64,000 nt of DNA from UBA7803 sp963822255 (GCA_963822255.1 CAWGGV010000008.1:124001-188000); one strand, 5' to 3'. Positions 41,993 to 51,559 are shown, numbered from the stretch's first letter. Numbers and translations are program-made. The notes: generated by a model from the letters alone, not told the origin.

Positions 41993-43216
41993 GGGCGAGC
42001 ACCTGCGAAGGCGACAGGATGGCGGCTCGCCACGCCGGATAGATGGTGCTCAGCACGCAAAGGCCGAGCGCGGTCGCGACGATACCGGTGAGGTCGCTGA
42101 GCGCGTACCTGTACCGGCAGATAGCTGACGAAGTACTGATTCATGAGATCGAGATTCAGTGCCTGAGTGACGGTCCGGTAGAGAGCCCGGGAAGGGACAG
42201 CGCGATCAAGGAACCGGCCGCAGTTCCCACCGCGATGCCGAGCGCGCCGAGCACGACGCCCAGCAGGACGAAAGCCCCGACGATGGTGCCCGTGCCGCTG
42301 CCGAGGGTGCGAAGAATGGCAACGTCGCCGCTGCGCTGGTTCACCACCATCACCAGGGTCGAGACCAGATTGAAAGCAGCGACCGCCACCAGGAACGACA
42401 AAAGCACGAACATGGTGCTCTTCTGTCACGCCGATGGCGCGGTAAAGCGTTGCCCTGGGTGCGGGTCCAGGTCTGGGCGACCACCCGGTTCCGGCCCAGC
42501 CGATTGGCCGCGGAAACCGCCACGACGTCGGCCTTGAAACAGGTTGTTCGAGGCGAAGCTGGTAGCCCTCGATGCGATGCCGAGGCGAAAGAGCTTCTGA
42601 GCGTCCTCGAGTCGATGTAGGCGGCTTGGGCATCCACCTCGGACTGGGAACGCAGGATGCCGCTGACGGTGAAGCGCTTCTGGCGCGGAAACAGGCCGGC
42701 CGGGGTGATGGTGGCCTCGGCAGCACCAGGGTCACGGCGTCACCCGTGTGTACCGAAACTGCCGGGCTACGCCGGAGCCGAGGATGACCTGATACTCGGC
42801 CCGGCACCAGCGACGCGCCGGTGCTGGTGAGCCGCGCGAAGTCGGAAACCTGCCGGTAGCGGGCCGGATCGATGCCGGTGATCCGCACGCCAGTGACATG
42901 GTCGTCCACGGCGGCGAGGCCCATACCCTCGACGATGGGCGCGACCCCGACGACCTCCGGGATCCGCTGGAGCGCGGCTCACGTCCGCCGCCCGCGGCGT
43001 CAGCGGCGCCCGACCCTCGACGGTCACGTGGGGCAGTATGGCCAGCACCCGGTGCTCGAGCTCGTGCTCGAAGCCGTTGATCACCGACACCACCACCACC
43101 AGCACGGCCACGCTCAAGGCCAGGCCGCTCACCGCCACCAGGCTGATGAACGAAAGCGAGCTGCGCCGGGAGAACGCGTAGCGTCCCCCCAGGGTCAGGG
43201 TGAGGGCTGAGTTCAC
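41989..43216 (-). pseudogene. lolC: Lipoprotein-releasing permease LolC, many frameshifts
   Basis: N-terminal LTLGGRYAFSRRSSLSFISL and VLVVVVSVINGFEHELEHRV, then pieces VDDHVTGVRITGIDPARY, a membrane block MFVLLSFLVAVAAFNLVSTL with VAILRTLGSGTGTI, and a C-terminal NLDLMNQYFVSYLPVQV are spread over all three frames. Six or more indels fall between 42050 and 42985. The order lolC-lolD-lolE is that of E. coli. GTG start at 43216. Confidence 0.8.
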
Positions 43217-43249
43217 GGGATCGGCGCCGGCCTCGGATCGAAGCCGCGC

Positions 43250-43258
43250 ATACTATCA
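43250..43258 (-). promoter_or_regulatory. Extended -10 promoter candidate for lolCDE
   Basis: TGATAGTAT on the minus strand (TG-N-TAGTAT) lies about 35 bp before the lolC GTG, in the 100-bp gap after nqrM. No good -35 box, as is usual for extended -10 promoters. Confidence 0.35.
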
Positions 43259-43316
43259 TCTCGTGACGTCCATGGGCTGCCGGCAGCGATCGGCGGGCCG
43301 TCAGAGGGTGCGGACG

Positions 43317-43568
43317 TTACCGCGATGTCTCCGCGGCATCGGTAGCTAGCGACGCCGCGCGGCGGCGCGCCTCAGGAACCTTCGACAGACCAACCGCCGA
43401 GCTTTCGCAGGAGCCCGGGTTGCCGCCGCAGACCTCGCACTGGGTCTCGAGGCCGAGCGCCTTCATGCCGCCGCAGCTTCCGGCGATGGGCTTGCGGCCC
43501 ATCATCACGCCGATGGACATGGCGGCGACGACGCCGAGCATGAAGAGAAATGCGAGAATCCAGGTCAC
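43317..43568 (-). CDS. nqrM: Na+-NQR maturation factor NqrM (DUF539)
   Basis: 83 residues. One N-terminal membrane helix (ILAFLFMLGVVAAMSIGVM), then GRKPIAGSCGGMKALG and a cysteine cluster (CEVCGGNPGSC). This is the NqrM pattern; the protein inserts the iron centre of the Na+-pumping NADH:quinone oxidoreductase. It is 101 bp downstream of apbE, its usual partner. The nqrA-F genes themselves are not in the window. Compared with shorter homologues, the C-terminal 25 residues (RRRAASLATDAAETSR) are extra. Confidence 0.88.
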   Translation of the reverse strand: MTWILAFLFMLGVVAAMSIGVMMGRKPIAGSCGGMKALGLETQCEVCGGNPGSCESSAVGLSKVPEARRRAASLATDAAETSR

Positions 43569-43669
43569 GGGGCGAAGGTCCTCCGGGTCGGTCTGATTCG
43601 CGCTCTGGAGAGCGCTCCTACGAGTTAGGCACGATTTCGGGTTGGGAAGTTCCCTGGGAATCGCCTAGG

Positions 43670-44753
43670 TCACCCGTTCCGCCGCTTGCTTTTGCGTTGC
43701 CGGCGGGTTGGTCGCCGCTCGGGGGGCGGCTTCACCAGCAAAGGCTTCAGGGCGTCAGTATAGCGCTCCTCATAGCCGTCGTTGGTGCGGACGATGAACA
43801 GCACGGCGAGCCCCTTGTCCTGGGCGAACTGAAAGCCCTGCTCGGGCCCGAGAACCGTCAGAAGCGTTGCATAGCCGTCCGCCCACATGGTGGACGGGTG
43901 AACGACGCTGACCGAAGCCAGGTTGTGGGTCACCGGATATCCGGTCCGCGGATCGATGGTGTGGGAATAGCGGCGGCCCTGGTACTCGAAGAAGTTCCGG
44001 TAGTCGCCGGACGTCGCCACCGCGCGGTCATCCAGGCGGATGATCCGCTCGATCCCCCCCTCGCTGTCCGGATCCGGTACCTCGACGCCGATGCGCCAGG
44101 CCCCGCCGGACGGGCTCGGACCGGAGGCGCGGACTTCTCCCCCGACGTCCACCAGCATGGCGTCGCACTCGGCATCCTTCAGCGCCTGCACCACGCGGTC
44201 GACTCCGTGGCCTTTGGCGATGGCGGACAGGTCCACGTACAGATCGAGGTCCTTGCGCAGCCGTGGCGGGTCGAATGCCACCTGCAGATGCTCGAAGCCG
44301 ATGCGTTCAGGGTCTCCTTCACCTCGTCCGGTGCCGGCATGCCGGTGGTCTCGGTCGGCCCGAAACCCCACAGATTCACCAACGGGCCAACGGTCACGTC
44401 GAAGGCGCCCCCCGACTCCCGATACAGCACGCCGGCCGCCGAGATCACTTCTGCGAGGTTCTGTTCCACGGGAAACCATTTACCCGGCGGCGCGCTGTTG
44501 AACCGCGACAAGCGTGGAGTCCGGCAGATAGGTGGACATCTCGTCGTTCACGTTCTTGAGCGTCCGCTGAATCACCGGTGCCACGTCGGTGGCACAGCGG
44601 GCGGTGACCTGGTAGTAGGTGCCCATGGTGGTCCCGCCGTAGCGCCGGTAGTCGGGACCGTTGCTGCATCCGGCCGACAGAACCAGCAAGGCAGACGCAG
44701 ACGCCGAGGAGCCAGGCCCCGCCGATGCGACCTGTTAGGTGGAAGCCGGACAC
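43670..44753 (-). pseudogene. apbE: FAD:protein FMN transferase ApbE, about three frameshifts
   Basis: Pieces: a lipoprotein signal (LLGVCVCLA, then lipobox LVLSAGC), YGGTTMGTYYQVTARC, SRFNSAPPGKWFPVEQNL, FDVTVGPLVNLWGFGP, and a clean last part (LDLYVDLSAIAKGHGVDRVV, LVDVGGEVRASG, HTIDPRTGYPV, MWADGYATLLTVLG). Frame changes lie near 44690, 44500 and 44310. ApbE attaches FMN covalently to NqrB and NqrC or RnfG/RnfD on the periplasmic side; the signal and the DG(Y)AT motif fit. The likely start is GTG 44753. It sits upstream of nqrM. Confidence 0.85.
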
Positions 44754-44860
44754 GATTGCACATCCCCGAGGAATCGAAGGCGGCACGATACCATCCCGGC
44801 GGCCCGTGACGCACAATGGCGCGCTGTGATCATCCAACCTCGAACTCACGTAACTGCGGC

Positions 44861-45463
44861 ATGGCGAGTCTGCTGCTGGTCCGTCATGGCCAGATCAAGG
44901 CCAATCGCCAAGGGCGCTGGCACGGTTCCACCGACAGCCCTCTCACCTGGCGGGGGCGCCGCAAGCACGGCGCACCGCACGTGTCGTGGGCGCGCTCGAA
45001 ACCGCCGGTCAGCGCCGTGTACAGCAGTCCCCTGGCACGCGCCAGACACACCGCCGAGGTCGTCGCCCGGCGTCTCGGCCTCGAGGTCACGGTCCACGAC
45101 GACCTGCGCGAATACGCCATCGGCGAATGGGAAGGTACCACTTTCGCGAGCTCGCGGGCCGTCACCGCTTCATCGAGCAGGCCAGCGGCGACCATCACTT
45201 CGCTCCGCCGGGCGGCGAAACTCTGCGGCAGGTGGCGGACCGCATGGTCGGCGGCCCTCGCCAGAATCGACGAAAGCCACCCGGGCGACAGCCGGGTACT
45301 GGTGGTGGGCCACGGCGCGGCCATGGCGGTGGCGCTCGGCGAGCTGCTCGACAACGACCCGGGCCGCTGGATCAACTACCACTTCGCCAACTGCAGCCTC
45401 ACCGAGCTAGTGCTTTCGCCGGTGGCATACGTTAACTTGTTCAATTCCACCGTCCATCTGTGA
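44861..45463 (+). CDS. Histidine phosphatase (phosphoglycerate mutase-like), two compensating frame shifts
   Basis: About 200 residues. The phosphohistidine motif LLLVRHGQIKANRQGRW is at the N terminus. YSSPLARARHTAEVVARRLG and DDLREYAIGEWEG follow, and VLVVGHGAAMAVALGELL carries the second His. Between about 45143 and 45255 the readable family sequence (RELAGRHRFIEQASGD, PPGGETLRQVADRM) is in another frame, so the stretch as written is scrambled by two opposite indels that leave the outer frame open. Substrate unknown. Divergent from apbE. Confidence 0.8.
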   Translation: MASLLLVRHGQIKANRQGRWHGSTDSPLTWRGRRKHGAPHVSWARSKPPVSAVYSSPLARARHTAEVVARRLGLEVTVHDDLREYAIGEWEGTTFASSRAVTASSSRPAATITSLRRAAKLCGRWRTAWSAALARIDESHPGDSRVLVVGHGAAMAVALGELLDNDPGRWINYHFANCSLTELVLSPVAYVNLFNSTVHL

Positions 45464-45519
45464 TCCGGTCCGGGCAGGTTCGCCCGGCTCCGGACGAATG
45501 GGAATCTCGAGGGGGAAAC

Positions 45520-46291
45520 ATGCCCGAGTATCTGCAGCATCGACACTCGCGACCACGTCTTCGTCGTTACCCTGGAGCGTCCGGAACGCTTGAACGCCCT
45601 GCATCCGCCGGCCAATGCCGAGCTCGGCGAGGTATTCGACCAGTTCGCCGCGGACGACGACGCCTGGGTCGCCATCATCACCGGCCGCGGGCGCGGCTTC
45701 AGCGCCGGCAACGATCTGCGCTACCAGGCCGAAGGCGGCGAGCGGGTGCCCACGCCCCGCGGTTTCGGCGGGCTGACCTCCCGGTTCGATCTCACCAAGC
45801 CGGTGATCGCCGCGGTCAACGGCGTCGCCATGGGCGGAGGCTTCGAGATCGCGCTGGCGTGCGATCTGATCATCGCCGCCGAGAGTGCCACCTTCGCGTT
45901 GCCGGAGCCCCGTGTCGGCCTCGCGGCCCTCGCCGGCGGGCTCAATCGCCTGCCCCGGCAGATCGGCGTGAAGCGAGCGCTGGGAATGATCCTGACCGGC
46001 CGCCACGTACCTGCCCGGGAAGGCGTCGAGCTCGGCTTCGTCAACGAGGTGGTGCCGGACCAGGAACTGATGGATGCGGCCTTCCGCTGGGCGGCGCAGA
46101 TCTGCGCGTGCGCGCCCCTGTCGATCCGCGCCAGCAAGGACGTGGTCTACCGGAGCCTGAGCACGGCGTCGCTTGAGGACGCCATGCGCGGTCAGTACGA
46201 CTCGGTCAAGGACATGGTGTCCAGCGAGGACTTCGTCGAAGGCCCCCGCGCGTTCGCCGAGAAGCGCAAGCCCAACTGGAAGGGACGCTGA
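45520..46291 (+). CDS. Enoyl-CoA hydratase/isomerase family protein, N-terminal frameshift
   Basis: From TTG 45590 the frame is clean (233 residues): GRGRGFSAGNDLRY and NGVAMGGGFEIALACDLIIA hold the two oxyanion-hole segments, then ALPEPRVGLAALAGGLNRLP with the catalytic-position Glu, and the C-terminal FVEGPRAFAEKRKPNWKGR. Upstream, an ATG at 45520 with GAGGGGG before it starts MPEY. After one indel near 45535 the other frame gives SIDTRDHVFVVTLERPERLN, the standard beta-strand. The intact protein is about 257 residues. Substrate not clear. Confidence 0.87.
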
Positions 46292-46371
46292 CGCCTGGCC
46301 GTGTAGACCGGGGCCTGCGAGAGCGGCGGCGTTGCCGGCGCGCCTTGGCGTTGAGGGGCGAAGAGCCGGAG

Positions 46372-46566
46372 TCAGTTGAGGGCGAGAATCTGCGCCGTGC
46401 CGATGGCATCGGCCACCAGGGCCACCGCCAGGCAGACGTCGTCCAGAGTTTCCTGCTCACCCCGCACCGTCATCTCGGCGATGATCTCCAGCCGGGGAAT
46501 CGCCACGTGCAACAGATCCGGCGTGGTGGCGAACTGCTCAGGATAATGCTTCGCGGCTGGGCTCAT
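46372..46566 (-). CDS. Small hypothetical protein
   Basis: 64 residues: MSPAAKHYPEQFATTPDLLH, then IPRLEIIAEMTVRGEQETLD and CLAVALVADAIGTAQILALN. It has good codon bias and a clean start. I do not recognise a family. It stands alone between convergent and divergent neighbours. The AT-rich patch at 46658-46695 may hold its promoter or that of the MFS gene. Confidence 0.55.
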   Translation of the reverse strand: MSPAAKHYPEQFATTPDLLHVAIPRLEIIAEMTVRGEQETLDDVCLAVALVADAIGTAQILALN

Positions 46567-46751
46567 TCGAAACCGCCTCACTCACTGGTCAGACCCTCGG
46601 GGCTCGCTTCAGTCCCTGTCGGGGCAGACGATTCAGAAACCGTGCCAGCATCGAAGCTTGGATAAGCTGTTGTTTTTACATAATTTTTTCAAACCGGTAC
46701 CGAATTGCCGCCAGGCCTTGCAGTGCCGCAGCGCGAAACAATCTGACGCTC

Positions 46752-46807
46752 CACGCTACGTGGACCCACGCACGTGGACCCACGCTACGTGGACCGACGC
46801 GACGTGG
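46752..46807. repeat. Short tandem CACG(CT)ACGTGGACC repeats
   Basis: Three to four copies of a 14-15 bp unit around CACGCTACGTGGACC, with CACGTGG cores. They lie 37-92 bp before the MFS transporter ATG. The unit is partly palindromic (CACGTG). The 277-bp gap 46567-46843 contains this and an AT-rich stretch (TTGGAT-N15-CATAAT at 46658-46684, a weak promoter match). Confidence 0.7.
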
Positions 46808-46843
46808 CTGCCCCGACGGGATCGGCACCGACTGGCGCCGCTG

Positions 46844-48124
46844 ATGGACATCGCGCGAGAGGAACGTCACGCCGAGCGGCGCTTCGAGGTCGAGGTCAGA
46901 CGCAACCTGACCCGCAATTTCATCGTCCATCTGCTCCACGGCATGCTGGGGCAGACCGGCTTCCGGCTGCTCGAGCGCGCCGACGTTCCTGCCGGCCTAC
47001 CTGCTGTTTCTGTCCGGCTCCAACTTCGCCGTCGGGGTCGGGCTTGGCGCTGCAGTCCTTCGGCATGATCGTTGACGCCGCTGATCGGCGCCAATCTCAT
47101 CGAGCACCGGCCCCGCGTGCTGCCCATGGGCTTCATCACGGGCGGCGTGATGCGGTTGTCGGTGCTCGGCATCGCGCTGTCGGGGCTGTTGCTGCCGCCT
47201 CACCTGGCGCTGCTCGCCATCTACGGCTGGCTGGCCCTGTTCGGGCTGTTCCAGGGTATGCAGGGAGTGATCTTCAACTACTTGATGTCGAAGGTGATCC
47301 CGGTCTCGAAGCGCGGCCGATCTGACGGGCCTGCGCAACTTCCTCGCCGGCATCACCTCGGCAGGCGTGGCCATCGCCGGGGGTAGGATCTTTCTCGGTC
47401 AGAATCCCGACCGTCGCCGGCTACTCCCACACCTTCGTGCTGGCGTTCCTGCTCACCATGTGCGGGCTGCTGGCACTCACCATGATGAAGGAGCCGACGC
47501 CGCCCACCCTCCGGCCGCGCTCGCAGTCTGTGGCAACGGCTCACGGACATTCCGGCTCTGCTTCGGGCGGAGCCCGCCTTCACCCGCTATTTTCTGGCGC
47601 GGGCGCTGGCCACCATGGGCCGGATGGCGCTGCCGTTCTACATTCTCTATGCGGCCGCCGGCACCGAGCTCACCGGCGCCAATCTCGGCATTCTCACGGT
47701 GGCGTTCACCCTCGCAGGCACCGTCTCGAACCTTCTGTGGGGCACCCTGGCCGACCGCCGCGGCTTCCGCCTGGTGTTCCTGTCGAGCCTCGCGCTGTGG
47801 GTGCTGTCCACGCTGCTGCTGCTGGGATCCAACGGGCTGGTGACGACGGCAGTGGTGTTCGTCGGCATCGGCGCGGCCGTGCAGGGATTTCAGAACTCGT
47901 CCATGAACCTGACCCTCGAGTTCGGCAGTCGCGACGACCTGCCGGTGCGCATCGCCATTGCCAACTCCACGTCGGAGATGGCCGGTACGGTCGGTCCGCT
48001 CATCGGCGGCGCCATCGCGGCCGTGTTCGGCTACCCCGTGCTGTTCCTGACTTCCGTGGCGTTTCTGCTCGCCGGCGGCATCATCGTCGCGCTGCTGGTT
48101 CCCGAGCCCCGTCACGGGCATTGA
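46844..48124 (+). pseudogene. MFS transporter, at least five frameshifts
   Basis: Reconstructed length about 425 residues. The start is MDIAREERHAERRFEVEVRR, then NFIVHLLHGMLGQTGFRLL, SGSNFAVGVGLALQSFGM, TPLIGANLIEHRPRVLPMGF, IYGWLALFGLFQGMQGVIF, TFVLAFLLTMCGLLAL and a clean last 170 residues (MGRMALPFYILYAAAGTELT to LLVPEPRHGH) with TLADRRGFRLVF. The alternating helices and DRRG-type loop fit the major facilitator superfamily. Frame changes are scattered between 46975 and 47600. Substrate unknown. Confidence 0.75.
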
Positions 48125-48187
48125 CCGCCGACCGGTCCGCGCGCCATCCTCCCGGTGCCGCGTAAAGCAACCGGGAGACGTGCGCTC

Positions 48188-48586
48188 ATGCCATTGGAAA
48201 CAGGCTACAAGGCCCTGCTCGATGCCGCCGACAAAGAGATCCAGACGCTGTCGGTAGAACAGGCTCGCGAGCTGCTCGGACGCGACGACGTGCTGTTCGT
48301 GGACATCCGCGACGTCCGTGAGCTGGCGCGGGAAGGCAAGATCCCCGGTGCGTTCCACGCCACCCGCGGCATGCTCGAGTTCTGGATCGACCCGGAGAGC
48401 CCCTACTACAAGGACGTTTTCGGCGAGGATCGGACCTTCGTGTTCTATTGCCAGAGCGGCTGGCGCTCAGCGCTCGCCACCCAGACAGTTCAGCGAATGG
48501 GGCTGCCGAAGGTATGTCACATCGGCGGCGGCTACCGGGCCTGGAAGGACGCCGGGGCGCCGTGGGAGGAGTCCAAGCGTTCCTGA
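48188..48586 (+). CDS. Rhodanese-domain sulfurtransferase
   Basis: 132 residues, single rhodanese domain. The active-site cysteine is in FYCQSGWRSALA. LFVDIRDVRELAREGKIPGA is the CH2-like N-terminal motif and HIGGGYRAWKDAG the C-terminal one. The ATG at 48188 has GGGAG upstream. It converges on cysNC; a role in sulfur handling is plausible from the neighbourhood but not shown. Confidence 0.93.
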   Translation: MPLETGYKALLDAADKEIQTLSVEQARELLGRDDVLFVDIRDVRELAREGKIPGAFHATRGMLEFWIDPESPYYKDVFGEDRTFVFYCQSGWRSALATQTVQRMGLPKVCHIGGGYRAWKDAGAPWEESKRS

Positions 48587-48653
48587 GACGGTCGGCTTAC
48601 TGCCGCGGCGTGTCAGGCGCGAACTACCTTCCGCTCGCGACAGGCCGCGCTCG

Positions 48654-50552
48654 TCAGTGCCAGTGGAGGGACCCCTGCAGGATGCCGTGGTTTTCCAGAT
48701 AGCTCATGACCTGCTCCACCGCCTGCTCTGGGCTGACTTCCGTGGTGCGGATGTGCACCTCCGGTGCCTCCGGCGGCTGGTACTCCGAATCGATGCCGGT
48801 GAAGTTGGCGATCTCGCCGGCCCGTGCCCGCCGGTAAAGGCCCTTGGTGTCCCGGGCTTCGCAGACCTCGAGGGGCGTGTCCACGAACACCTCCACGAAC
48901 TCGCCCTCCTCGAGCAGGTCGCGCACCATGCGGCGCTCGTTGCGGAACGGTGAGATGAAGGAAACGATGGTGATGAGACCGGCGTCGATCATCAGCCGCG
49001 CGGTCTCGCCCACCCGCCGGATGTTCTCCACCCGGTCCACGGCGGTGAAGCCCAGGTCCCGGGTCAGGCCGTGGCGCACGTTGTCACCATCGAGAATGTA
49101 CGTGTGCCGGTTCAGATCGTGCAGCCGGCTCTCGAGCAGGTTGGCGATGGTGGATTTGCCGGAGCCCGACAGGCCGGTCATCCAGATCACGGCCGGGCGC
49201 TGGTGCTTGATGGCCCCCCGGCGCTCCTTGTTCACCGTGAGCGCCTGCCAATGGATGTTGTCCGCCCGGCGCAGGGAGAAGTCGAACAGACCCGCCCCCA
49301 CGGTGCCGTCGCTCTGGCGGTCGATGAGAATGAACGTGCCGAGCTCGCCGTCGTCGGCGAACGGCTCGAAGGTGATCCGGTCGCTCAGGCTGATGTTGGC
49401 TACGCCCACCTCGTTGAGACCGAGGCTTTTCGCGGGTTGGGTCTCCAGCGTGTTGACGTTTACCGTGTGCTTGAGCCCGGAGACAGTGCACGGCACGGTC
49501 CGGGACCCCGTCTTAAGGTAGTACTGGCGGCCCGGATACATGGGCGCATCGTCCATCCAGAGCAGGTGCACGGCGAGCTGATCCGACGTCTGCGGCGGCG
49601 CCTTGGCGTCGACGATCACGTCGCCGCGGCTGACGTCGATCTCGTCCGCGAGGACCAGAGTCACCGCCTGACCGGGCTGGGCTTCCTCCAGATCGCCCTC
49701 GAACGTGACGATGCGCGAAACCGTCGAGCGCTGCCCGGATGGCAGCACCTGGACGCGGTAGCCGGGCCGCACCAGACCGCTCATCACGGTGCCGCTGAAG
49801 CCCCGGAAGTCCAGGTTCGGCCGGTTCACCCACTGCACGGGCATACGGAACGGCTTGTGCGCCAGGTCGCGGTCTGCCTCCACCGTTTCCAGATGCTCGA
49901 GCAGGGTAGGCCCTTTGTACCAGGCCATGTGCTCACTGCGGCCGGTGACGTTGTCGCCCTTCAGCGCCGACATGGGCACACCGACGACGTTGAGCCCGCC
50001 GATCTGGCCGGCGAACCGCTGGTATTCCGCAAGAATGCGCTCGTAGACCTCCGGGTCGTACTCCACCAGGTCCATCTTGTTCACCGCCACCACCACGTCG
50101 CGGATGCCGAACAGATGAGCAATGTAGCTGTGACGCTTGGTCTGGGTGAGCACGCCCTTGCGCGCGTCCACGAGAATCACCGCAAGCTCCGCATTGGAGG
50201 CACCCGTCGCCATGTTGCGGGTGTACTGCTCGTGACCGGGACAGTCGGCCACCACGAACTTTCGCCGGTCGGTGGCGAAGTACCGGTAGGCGACGTCGAT
50301 GGTGATGCCCTGCTCCCGCTCGGCGGCGAGCCCATCCACCAGAAGCGCGAAGTCGATCTCCTCCCCCTGGGTGCCCATCCGCCGGCTGTCCGCTTCCAGG
50401 GCGGCGAGCTGGTCTTCGAAAATCAGCTTGGAGTCGTACAGAAGCCGCCCGATCAAGGTGCTCTTGCCGTCGTCGACGCTGCCGCAGGTGAGGAACCTCA
50501 GCGTCGTTTTGGCGGCTTGCTCCTGCAGGTACGATTCGATGGTACGGGTCAT
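48654..50552 (-). CDS. cysNC: Bifunctional sulfate adenylyltransferase large subunit/APS kinase CysNC
   Basis: 632 residues. CysN part (1-about 440): GTPase motifs GSVDDGKSTLIGRLLYD (about 24), DCPGHEQYTRN and NKMDLV. CysC part (about 445-632): P-loop GLSGSGKSTIANLLE (about 460), DGDNVRHGLTRDLGF, and SPFRNERRMVRDLL. With CysD it makes APS from sulfate and ATP, driven by GTP; CysC phosphorylates APS to PAPS. The ATG at 50552 overlaps the cysD stop by 1 nt. The fused form is common in Pseudomonas and its relatives. Confidence 0.97.
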   Translation of the reverse strand: MTRTIESYLQEQAAKTTLRFLTCGSVDDGKSTLIGRLLYDSKLIFEDQLAALEADSRRMGTQGEEIDFALLVDGLAAEREQGITIDVAYRYFATDRRKFVVADCPGHEQYTRNMATGASNAELAVILVDARKGVLTQTKRHSYIAHLFGIRDVVVAVNKMDLVEYDPEVYERILAEYQRFAGQIGGLNVVGVPMSALKGDNVTGRSEHMAWYKGPTLLEHLETVEADRDLAHKPFRMPVQWVNRPNLDFRGFSGTVMSGLVRPGYRVQVLPSGQRSTVSRIVTFEGDLEEAQPGQAVTLVLADEIDVSRGDVIVDAKAPPQTSDQLAVHLLWMDDAPMYPGRQYYLKTGSRTVPCTVSGLKHTVNVNTLETQPAKSLGLNEVGVANISLSDRITFEPFADDGELGTFILIDRQSDGTVGAGLFDFSLRRADNIHWQALTVNKERRGAIKHQRPAVIWMTGLSGSGKSTIANLLESRLHDLNRHTYILDGDNVRHGLTRDLGFTAVDRVENIRRVGETARLMIDAGLITIVSFISPFRNERRMVRDLLEEGEFVEVFVDTPLEVCEARDTKGLYRRARAGEIANFTGIDSEYQPPEAPEVHIRTTEVSPEQAVEQVMSYLENHGILQGSLHWH

Positions 50553-51457
50553 CAGAAATAGCCTTCCTGCTTCTTCTTCTCCATGGACGCGGAACTGTCG
50601 TGGTCGATAGCACGTCCCTGGCGCTCGGAGGTGCGGGTCACCAGCATCTCCTCGATGATCCCGGGCAAGTCGGCGGCGTTGCTCTCGATGGCGCCCGTAA
50701 GAGGATAACAACCAAGGGTGCGGAACCGGACGAGGCGCATCTGGGGTTTCTCGCCGGGCTGCAGGGGCATGCGGTCGTCGTCGACCATGATGAGCATGCC
50801 GTCCCGTTCCACCACCGGCCGCTCCCGGGCGAAGTACAGCGGCACGATGGGGATGTCTTCCTGGTAGATGTACTGCCAGATGTCCAGCTCGGTCCAGTTC
50901 GACAGGGGGAACACCCGGATGCTCTCCCCCTTCTTCACCCGGCCGTTGTACAGATGCCACAGCTCGGGGCGCTGATTCTTCGGGTCCCACCGGTGCTGGG
51001 CGTTCCTGAACGAGAACACCCGCTCCTTGGCCCGGGACTTCTCCTCGTCCCGGCGGGCGCCGCCGAACGCGGCGTCGAACTTGTATTTGTCCAGCGCCTG
51101 CTTCAGCGACTGGGTCTTCATGATGTCGGTATGGAGTTGAGAGCCGTGAGTGAACGGCCCGACGCCCTGGTCCACGCCTTCCTGATTGATGTGCACGATC
51201 AGGTCGAGACCGAGCTCGCGCGCGGTGTTGTCCCGGAACTCGATCATCTCGCGGAACTTCCAGGTGGTGTCCACGTGAAGGATCGGAAACGGCAGCTTCG
51301 AAGGATGAAAAGCCTTGCGCGCCAGATGCAGCATCACCGACGAGTCCTTGCCGATGGAATACAGCATCACCGGGTTCTCGCACTCGGCGATGACCTCGCG
51401 CATGATGTAAATGCTTTCCGCCTCGAGGCGCTGGAGATGGGTCAGCGGTGCAGACAA
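50552..51457 (-). CDS. cysD: Sulfate adenylyltransferase subunit 2
   Basis: 301 residues. PP-loop ATP pyrophosphatase: MLYSIGKDSSVMLHLARKAF (SIGKDS) near residue 32, then FPILHVDTTWKF, GARRDEEKSRAKER, RVFPLSNWTELDIWQYI, and the C-terminal SSASMEKKKQEGYF typical of CysD. The start appears to be TTG at 51457 (MSAPLTHLQRLEAESI); no ATG fits before residue 19. It is the first gene of cysD-cysNC, under a promoter overlapped by an inverted repeat. Confidence 0.96.
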   Translation of the reverse strand: MSAPLTHLQRLEAESIYIMREVIAECENPVMLYSIGKDSSVMLHLARKAFHPSKLPFPILHVDTTWKFREMIEFRDNTARELGLDLIVHINQEGVDQGVGPFTHGSQLHTDIMKTQSLKQALDKYKFDAAFGGARRDEEKSRAKERVFSFRNAQHRWDPKNQRPELWHLYNGRVKKGESIRVFPLSNWTELDIWQYIYQEDIPIVPLYFARERPVVERDGMLIMVDDDRMPLQPGEKPQMRLVRFRTLGCYPLTGAIESNAADLPGIIEEMLVTRTSERQGRAIDHDSSASMEKKKQEGYF

Positions 51458-51492
51458 TTCAATTCCCGATAACTCCGGATGGAGGGCGGCAA

Positions 51493-51521
51493 ATTAGACC
51501 GAATCTGTCTAAACCCCGCAA
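51493..51521 (-). promoter_or_regulatory. cysD promoter with overlapping operator-like inverted repeat
   Basis: On the minus strand TTGCGG (51516-51521), 17 nt, TCTAAT (51493-51498). A perfect inverted repeat TTAGAC-N7-GTCTAA spans 51494-51512, covering the -10 box and spacer. That is the place for a repressor or a redox/iron regulator. The regulator is unknown; the arms do not look like a CysB site. Confidence 0.5.
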
Positions 51522-51529
51522 CCACCTCG

Positions 51530-51559
51530 TTGTTCAATGCATATAGCAGTTTGTAAAAT
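51530..51559 (+). promoter_or_regulatory. Promoter of the spermidine-synthase-like pair
   Basis: TTGTTC (51530-51535), 18 nt, TAAAAT (51554-51559), followed by the first ATG at 51578. The leader would be about 12 nt with no clear ribosome-binding site. Confidence 0.45.

Noticed and set aside
40090..43216. lolCDE as a decayed operon
   Set aside because: All family motifs and the 4-nt start/stop overlaps are preserved; indels cluster with those in unrelated neighbours, so sequence error is the simpler reading.
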